64,000 nucleotides of DNA from Pseudonocardia sp. DSM 110487 (GTDB taxonomy: Bacteria; Actinomycetota; Actinomycetes; Mycobacteriales; Pseudonocardiaceae), in the NCBI RefSeq assembly GCF_019468565.1, contig NZ_CP080521.1, positions 806,001 through 870,000 of the forward strand. Direction: 5' to 3'. Shown piece after piece: positions 58,836 to 64,000 of the stretch (within the stretch, counting starts at the first letter, position 1; the number at the start of each line of letters is the position of its first letter). Under the pieces are notes generated by a model. That model did no database searches and was not told where the DNA came from. It saw nothing but the letters and a program-made list of their open reading frames with translations. The position numbers and the translations under genes are program-made.

Positions 58836-59696
58836 ATGGCTCAGAGTCCGACGGTCCGCCGACTCCAGCTCGGCCGCGAGCTGCGCCGACTCCGGGAGAG
58901 CGCGGCCGTGCCCCGCGAGGCCGCCGCGGAGGAGCTGGAGTGCGACGTCTCGAAGATCAGCAAGATCGAGACCGGCAAGCAGACGCTTCAGGCCGCCGAG
59001 GTCAGGGCGCTGCTGCGGCTCTACGGCTGCGAGGGGGAGGAGGCGGAGCAGGTCCTCGCCGTCGCGCGGGAGGCTCGGAAGCGGGAGTCGCACCGCGTGC
59101 CGGAGTGGGTGCGGGCCTTCGTCGGGCTGGAAGCCGAGGCGGTCGAGATCAAGAAGTTCGAGATAGAGCTTGTACCGGGCCTGTTTCAGACGGAGGCATA
59201 CACGCGCGCCGTGACGCATGCGGCGGACCCGACCCGGAACCCGGGCGAGGTCGACCGACTCGTGGCGATCAGGCAGGAACGTCAGGCTCGCTTGTTCGGC
59301 GACGGCCCTCCGCAGCTCTGGGTTGTGCTCAACGAGGCGGTCATCCGTCGGCTGGTAGGCGGGCGCGATGTGATGGCCGAGCAGCTGGGTCGGCTGCGGG
59401 AGCTGGCCGACCTGCCGACCGTGTCACTCCAAGTGTTGCCCTTCGGTGCCGGTGCCCACGCGGCGATGGGTTCGTCGTTCAGCATCCTTCGTCTGCCCGA
59501 TCCAGGCGGCCAGGTCGTGTACCTGGAGGACCTGTGGAGCGCGGAGTACGTCGACCGCGAGTCCCAGGTCGCCGCCTACAATCAGGTGTTCGATCGCCTC
59601 TGCACGACCGCGTTCGACGCGGCGGAGACGAAGACCCTGATCGAGAGGGCGATGGGTGAGTCCGATGACCGATCTGGCGGGCGCCGTCTGGCGTAA
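58836..59696 (+). CDS. XRE-family regulator with DUF5753 (Scr1-type)
   Basis: A 286-residue protein. HTH about residues 8-62: RLQLGRELRRLRESAAVPREAAAEEL, then CDVSKISKIETGKQTLQAAEVRALLRLYG. The DUF5753 domain follows from about residue 85 with IKKFEIELVPGLFQTEAYTRAV, VAIRQERQARLFGDGPPQLWVVLNEAVIRRLVG, LREL-type LADLPTVSLQVLPFGAGAHAAMGSSFSIL and YLEDLWSAEYVD. WhiJ/Scr1-type proteins like this pair with DUF397 partners to control development or antibiotic production in actinomycetes. It overlaps the DUF397 gene. Confidence 0.93.
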   Translation: MAQSPTVRRLQLGRELRRLRESAAVPREAAAEELECDVSKISKIETGKQTLQAAEVRALLRLYGCEGEEAEQVLAVAREARKRESHRVPEWVRAFVGLEAEAVEIKKFEIELVPGLFQTEAYTRAVTHAADPTRNPGEVDRLVAIRQERQARLFGDGPPQLWVVLNEAVIRRLVGGRDVMAEQLGRLRELADLPTVSLQVLPFGAGAHAAMGSSFSILRLPDPGGQVVYLEDLWSAEYVDRESQVAAYNQVFDRLCTTAFDAAETKTLIERAMGESDDRSGGRRLA

Positions 59697-59865
59697 GTCC
59701 AGCCGGAGCAACGGCAACGGCGGCGACTGCGTCGAGGTGGCCGACCTGCCGGACGGGTCGCGGGCCGTGCGGGACAGCAAGGACCGCAGTGGTCCGACCC
59801 TGCTGTTCACGCCGTCGGAGTGGCAGGCGTTCGTCGAGGGCGTGAAGCTGGGCGAGTTCGACTAG
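59665..59865 (+). CDS. DUF397 family protein
   Basis: A 66-residue protein: AVWRKSSRSNGNGGDCVEVADL, then AVRDSKDRSGPTLLFTPSEW and AFVEGVKLGEFD. This is the full DUF397 pattern (WRKSSxS...C.EVA...VRDSK...L.F....W..F). These small proteins act as partners, often antagonists, of the adjacent XRE-DUF5753 regulator. ATG 59665 has GGGTGAG before it; GTG 59656 is the alternative. It overlaps the end of the regulator gene by 32 bases. Confidence 0.92.
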   Translation: MTDLAGAVWRKSSRSNGNGGDCVEVADLPDGSRAVRDSKDRSGPTLLFTPSEWQAFVEGVKLGEFD

Positions 59866-59945
59866 CGGATCCGGCGGAGCGGGGAGCGCTCCAGGACGCC
59901 CCGTCGCAATCCGCGACGAAGGACACAGGCGAGCCAACGCTGATG

Positions 59946-59960
59946 TCAGGTTAGCCTCAG
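59946..59960. promoter_or_regulatory. Partial DtxR/IdeR-type iron box
   Basis: AGGTTAGCCT (59948-59957) is the exact 10-base core shared by DtxR/DmdR/IdeR iron boxes (consensus built from AGGTTAG/CTAACCT), but the outer half sites are weak. It lies about 50 bases before the start of the binding-protein gene of an iron-type importer, where an iron-dependent repressor would be expected. Confidence 0.55.
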
Positions 59961-60006
59961 CGCGCATCGTCGCAGTCCCGAACGCGTCTTTCGAAGGAAC
60001 CAGTAC

Positions 60007-61056
60007 GTGACGTCCCACGCTCCCCGTCTCATCGGCCGCACCGCGGCCGCGGCATTCGCCGCCTGCGCGCTGGTCGGCTGCGGTGCATCCGAGCCCGTGC
60101 CCACCTCCGGCCCGGCGGTGGGCGGCGAGGGGGTCACGACGTACCCGCTGACGATCGAGACCTGCGGCCGCAGCCAGACGTTCGACGCGGCCCCTGGCCG
60201 CGTGGTCTCCCTCGATCAGGGATCGACCGAGATCCTGCTCTCGCTCGGTCTGGCTGATCGGATGGTCGGGACCGCGTCCTGGACCGACCCGGTGCGGGAG
60301 AACCTGGCAGAGGCCAATGCGCGGGTGCCCCGGCTGGCGGACAACGCCCCGTCGTACGAGGCGGTACTCGGCACGGACCCCGACTTCGTGACGGCGTCGT
60401 TCGGACGGCACTTCAAGGAAGAGGGCGGCGTCGCTCCGCGCGACCGGTTCGCCGAGATCGGCATCGGCACGTACCTCTCGCCCACCGACTGCGAGGACGG
60501 CCGCAGCATCAACGGCGGCGGCAAGCGGACGCGGCCGTTCACCATCGACTCGCTGTACCAGGAGATCACCGAGCTCGCGATGATCTTCGACGTGTCGTCG
60601 CGTGGCACCGCGTTGGTCGAGGAGCTGAAGTCGCGGACCGCGGCGGCCGTCACGCGGGCGGATGCCTCGGGAACGACGCTGGCCTTCTGGTTCGCCGACA
60701 CCAAGAGCCCCTACATCGCGGGCGGTACCGGCGCGCCGGACCTCCTCGCGCGCACCATCGGGGCCCGCAACGCCTTCTCCGACGTCGCCGACGAGTTTCC
60801 GGCCACCACGTGGGAGGCGGTGGCCGACCGCAACCCCTCGGTGCTGGTGCTGGGCGACCTCGCCCGCAACCGGTTCCCCGGTGACCTGCTCGGCGACAAG
60901 GAGGCGTTCCTGGCTTCCGACCCGGTCACCGGATCGATGACGGCGGTCCGCGAGAAGCGGTACGTGTCTCTGCACGGCGCCGAGATGAACCCGTCGATCC
61001 GGCTCGTCGACGGCGTCGAGAAACTCGCCGCCGGTCTGTCCGCCCTGCCCCGGTGA
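60007..61056 (+). CDS. Iron-siderophore/cobalamin-type ABC binding lipoprotein
   Basis: A 349-residue binding protein. Lipoprotein signal with Cys in ALVGCGASEP (near residue 24). The class III binding-protein core shows RVVSLDQGSTEILLSLGLADRMVGT, VLGTDPDFVTASFG, NPSVLVLGDLARNRFPGD and a long linking helix. It belongs to the FecB/BtuF group. GTG start. It is coupled to a FecCD-type permease (GTGA). Iron-siderophore import is favoured by the partial iron box, but cobalamin or haem cannot be excluded. Confidence 0.87.
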   Translation: MTSHAPRLIGRTAAAAFAACALVGCGASEPVPTSGPAVGGEGVTTYPLTIETCGRSQTFDAAPGRVVSLDQGSTEILLSLGLADRMVGTASWTDPVRENLAEANARVPRLADNAPSYEAVLGTDPDFVTASFGRHFKEEGGVAPRDRFAEIGIGTYLSPTDCEDGRSINGGGKRTRPFTIDSLYQEITELAMIFDVSSRGTALVEELKSRTAAAVTRADASGTTLAFWFADTKSPYIAGGTGAPDLLARTIGARNAFSDVADEFPATTWEAVADRNPSVLVLGDLARNRFPGDLLGDKEAFLASDPVTGSMTAVREKRYVSLHGAEMNPSIRLVDGVEKLAAGLSALPR

Positions 61057-62086
61057 CCGTTGCCGGCGTCCGCTCCGCCCGTGGTGTCGCCGTCGCGACG
61101 GTCGTCGCGGGCGCAGGGGTTCTCGTTCTGTCGGTGGCGGTTGCCATCACCCTCGGCTCGGCCGACATCTCGCTCGTCAACGTCCGGGACATCGTGGCGA
61201 ACCATCTCGGGGTGGTCGCGATCCCGGTGCGCGCGGTCGAGGACGCCATCGTGTGGGAGGACCGGCTGCCGCGGTCGCTCGTGGCCGCCGCCTGCGGTGC
61301 GGGCCTGGCCGTCTGCGGGGTGATCCTGCAATCGCTGCTGCGCAACCCGCTCGCCGATCCGTTCCTGCTCGGCGTCTCCTCCGGCGCCTCGACCGGTGCG
61401 GTGGTCATCGGGATCCTGGGTGTGGGTGGCGGGGCGCTGGGCCTGTCCGGCGGGGCGTTCGTCGGCGCCGTGTTCGCCTTCGCCATGGTGCTTCTGCTGG
61501 CCCGGCTCTCGGGTGGGAGCAACGACCGCGTCATCCTGGCCGGGGTGGCAATGACGCAGCTCTTCTCGGCGCTGACGTCCTTCGTCATCTTCGCCTTCGC
61601 CGACTCCGACGAGACGCGCGGCGTGATGTTCTGGCTGCTCGGCTCGCTCGAAGGCGTCCGGTGGGACGACGCGCGGCTCACCGCATCCGTCGCCGTCGGC
61701 GGGCTCGTCGTGTGCTGGGCCCTCGCCCACGTCCTGGACGCCTTCACCTTCGGCGACGAGGTGGCCGCGTCGCTCGGCATGCCGGTCGGCGCGATCCGGG
61801 CCGGGCTCATGACCCTCACGGCGCTGGTGACCGCGGCGCTGGTGAGCGTGGCAGGCGCGATCGGGTTCGTCGGCCTGGTCCTTCCGCACGCCGCCCGGTT
61901 CCTGGTGGGCCCCGCCCACGGCCGGCTCGTCCCGGTCAGCGCCCTGCTGGGAGCGGTCTTCATGGTGTGGGTCGACGCGTCCACCCGGGTGGCGTTCGCC
62001 CCGACGCCGCTGCCGATCGGCGTGGCCACGGCCCTGGTCGGGGTCCCCGCGTTCGTACTGATCATGTTCCGCCGGAGGGGGACGAG

Positions 62087-62090
<4 letters not shown>
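61053..62090 (+). CDS. FecCD-family ABC transporter permease
   Basis: A 345-residue permease with about nine to ten helices. Family motifs are LPRSLVAAACGAGLAVCGVILQSLLRNPLADPFLLGVSSGAS (split across helices 2-3), GVMFWLLGSL and GAIGFVGLVLPHAARFLVGP, the last being the ATPase-contact region. It should form a homodimeric channel for an iron chelate. It overlaps the binding-protein stop (GTGA) and the ATPase start (GTGA). Confidence 0.93.
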
Positions 62091-62896
<806 letters not shown>

Positions 62897-62916
62897 CGCG
62901 CTTCTCGGGCTGATCA

Positions 62917-63498
62917 TCAGCCGTGGCCGCCGCGGTGGGTGAAGTTGCGACGTATCCGCAATGCGGCGACGGGGATCGCAACGTGGGCGAGGAGCAGGAC
63001 CACCGCCGCGACGGTGACACCGCCACCGAGTGCCAGAGCGACACCGCCGATACCGAGATGCACAGCCACGGCGACGGCGGTACCCAGCACGCCGGCGACG
63101 GTGAGGGCGATCGGAGCCCGCGCGCGGTGTGCGGGTGGTTCGGGGTCGGTGCCGTCCCACGTCAGGGTCAGCTGGTCGCGGCGGCCGAACCGTTCGATGT
63201 CGCGGGTGAGGATCTCCTGGATGCGGTGCAGGTTCTGCTCGTCGGCCGCATCAGCGCGGACCGTGAGCCGGTCGTCCTGCACCCGGAGCGTCGCGCTGCC
63301 CCACGGGTCGAAGGTCACGACGACCTGGTCGTCGGCGCATTCGACGTGCAGATTCACCTCGCCACTGGCCAGGGGGTTGCCGCCGTGCATGCGCATGCCG
63401 TGGCCGCGGGTTCCGCCCATGGCGCGGGCGTGCTTGCCGAACTGGGCGAGGTAGCGGGCGGCGCGAGGGGTGTCGATCGCCGCTTCTGCGGTGGGCAT
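62917..63498 (-). CDS. DUF2218 protein with C-terminal membrane segment
   Basis: A 193-residue protein. Residues 1 to about 100 are DUF2218 (TPRAARYLAQFGKHARAMGG, VECADDQVVVTFDPWGSATLRVQDDRL, NLHRIQEILTRDIERFG). Residues about 125-180 are strongly hydrophobic (two spans). DUF2218 proteins are usually soluble and about 90-100 residues, and occur beside siderophore or haem importers. The added membrane part is unusual. It is convergent with the iron-type importer, 20 bases apart, and may be functionally linked. Confidence 0.75.
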   Translation of the reverse strand: MPTAEAAIDTPRAARYLAQFGKHARAMGGTRGHGMRMHGGNPLASGEVNLHVECADDQVVVTFDPWGSATLRVQDDRLTVRADAADEQNLHRIQEILTRDIERFGRRDQLTLTWDGTDPEPPAHRARAPIALTVAGVLGTAVAVAVHLGIGGVALALGGGVTVAAVVLLLAHVAIPVAALRIRRNFTHRGGHG

Positions 63499-63505
63499 CG
63501 GCTGC

Positions 63506-64000
63506 TCAGTTCCTGGTCGCGGCGACGGACCACGCGCGGATGCCCTCGGGATCGATCGTGATCTCGATTGTGGCCGGTTCGATCGCGTCGAGCCGCCACC
63601 CGTCGGCGAACGCGGTGGTGATCTCCGCGCGGGTCAGCCGGTGTGGCCCCTCGTTGCCGGGCTGCCGGTCGGAGAAGCAGAGCATGAAGTACCGGGCACC
63701 GGGCCGGGTCGCCGAGCGCAGGCCGGCGACGTAGGCGGCGCGGTCGTCGGGGTCGAACATGTGGAAGAGGCCGCAGTCGAGCACGGTGTCGAAGACCTCG
63801 TCGAGCTCACCCAGGTTGCGGGCGTCCCACCGCAGGAACCTGGCGGGGAGCCCGCGGTCGCGTGCCTTGCGGCCTGCGGTCTCGAGCGCGTTGCCTGCCA
63901 GGTCCACGCCGGTGGCGTCCAGCCCCATCTCGGCGCACATCAGCGTGTGCTCCCCGGTTCCGCAACCGGCGTCCAGTACCCGCCCCGCGATCGCGCCGGC
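63506..64000 (-). CDS. Class I SAM methyltransferase, N-terminus beyond window
   Basis: The 3' part (about 164 codons) is present; the start lies right of the window. Visible are GRVLDAGCGTGEHTLMCAEMG (motif I), ATGVDLAGNALETAGRKAR (motif II), LRWDARNLGELDEVFDTVLDCGLFHMF (post-II) and ARYFMLCFSDRQPGNEGPHR (motif III). The last resembles thiol S-methyltransferase/TehB-like small-molecule methyltransferases of actinomycetes. It ends 7 bases before the DUF2218 start, so the two are likely cotranscribed. Confidence 0.82.
   Translation of the reverse strand, partial: AGAIAGRVLDAGCGTGEHTLMCAEMGLDATGVDLAGNALETAGRKARDRGLPARFLRWDARNLGELDEVFDTVLDCGLFHMFDPDDRAAYVAGLRSATRPGARYFMLCFSDRQPGNEGPHRLTRAEITTAFADGWRLDAIEPATIEITIDPEGIRAWSVAATRN

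Overview
The window is high-GC actinomycete chromosome, most likely from the Pseudonocardiaceae (Pseudonocardia or Amycolatopsis type). The evidence is strong G/C bias at third codon positions, many GTG starts, long spurious open frames antisense to real genes, many TetR, GntR, MarR and IclR regulators, and an XRE-DUF5753/DUF397 pair. I see no rRNA, tRNA, CRISPR array, replication origin or phage module. It is accessory, catabolic and regulatory sequence organised as short, often translationally coupled (ATGA/GTGA) operons.

Layout. 1-5.5 kb: a PfpI-like protein, an isochorismatase-fold hydrolase and a small isomerase-like protein, divergent from a MarR regulator, then a GNAT enzyme, an EamA exporter, an MHS-family transporter and a methyltransferase. 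5.5-13.4 kb: a two-component system, a lipoprotein hydrolase with a degenerate hydrolase half fused in frame upstream, a LysR-esterase fusion, an asparaginase, and a TetR/acetylhydrolase-like divergent pair. 13.4-20.6 kb: a probable glycolate/lactate-glyoxylate module (FAD/Fe-S oxidase, PLP aminotransferase, MatC-like permease, enoyl-CoA hydratase, IclR). 20.6-26.7 kb: a 760-bp gene-free stretch, two small proteins, and a TetR-controlled paoABC-like molybdenum aldehyde oxidoreductase ending at a very long hairpin. 26.7-34.7 kb: a membrane channel-like protein, a deoC operon under a HutC-type repressor, flavin/F420 proteins including an SDR-PPOX fusion, a MetF-like protein and TetR.

34.8-39.2 kb: a coherent operon resembling the lower gallate / protocatechuate-4,5 pathway (GalB-, GalC- and GalD-like enzymes) coupled to a VOC-type extradiol dioxygenase and a GntR/FCD regulator whose start codon abuts a MITE. 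39.3-46.4 kb: two P450 loci with TetR partners, a drug-type exporter and a large membrane glycosyltransferase-like protein. 46.4-47.1 kb: a gene-free stretch full of tandem and dispersed repeats. 47.1-53.7 kb: a LacI-controlled ribose-type ABC importer with a phosphotriesterase-like hydrolase, a ThuA/amidotransferase-like protein and a nucleoside hydrolase.

53.7-55.5 kb is a complete 1,818-bp IS5/ISL2-type element with 17-bp perfect terminal repeats and a 3-bp ACT target duplication. It carries a SAM methyltransferase passenger gene besides its transposase, and is the most distinctive mobile structure in the window. Beyond it lie a nucleotidyltransferase/HTH toxin-antitoxin-like pair, an MBL hydrolase/TetR pair, an XRE-DUF5753/DUF397 regulatory pair with two divergent Cys-rich small proteins, a probable iron-siderophore ABC importer behind a partial iron box, a DUF2218 membrane protein and a truncated methyltransferase.

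Regulatory sites were found by reading for inverted repeats next to regulator genes. They are structural observations; assigning each to a regulator is inference.
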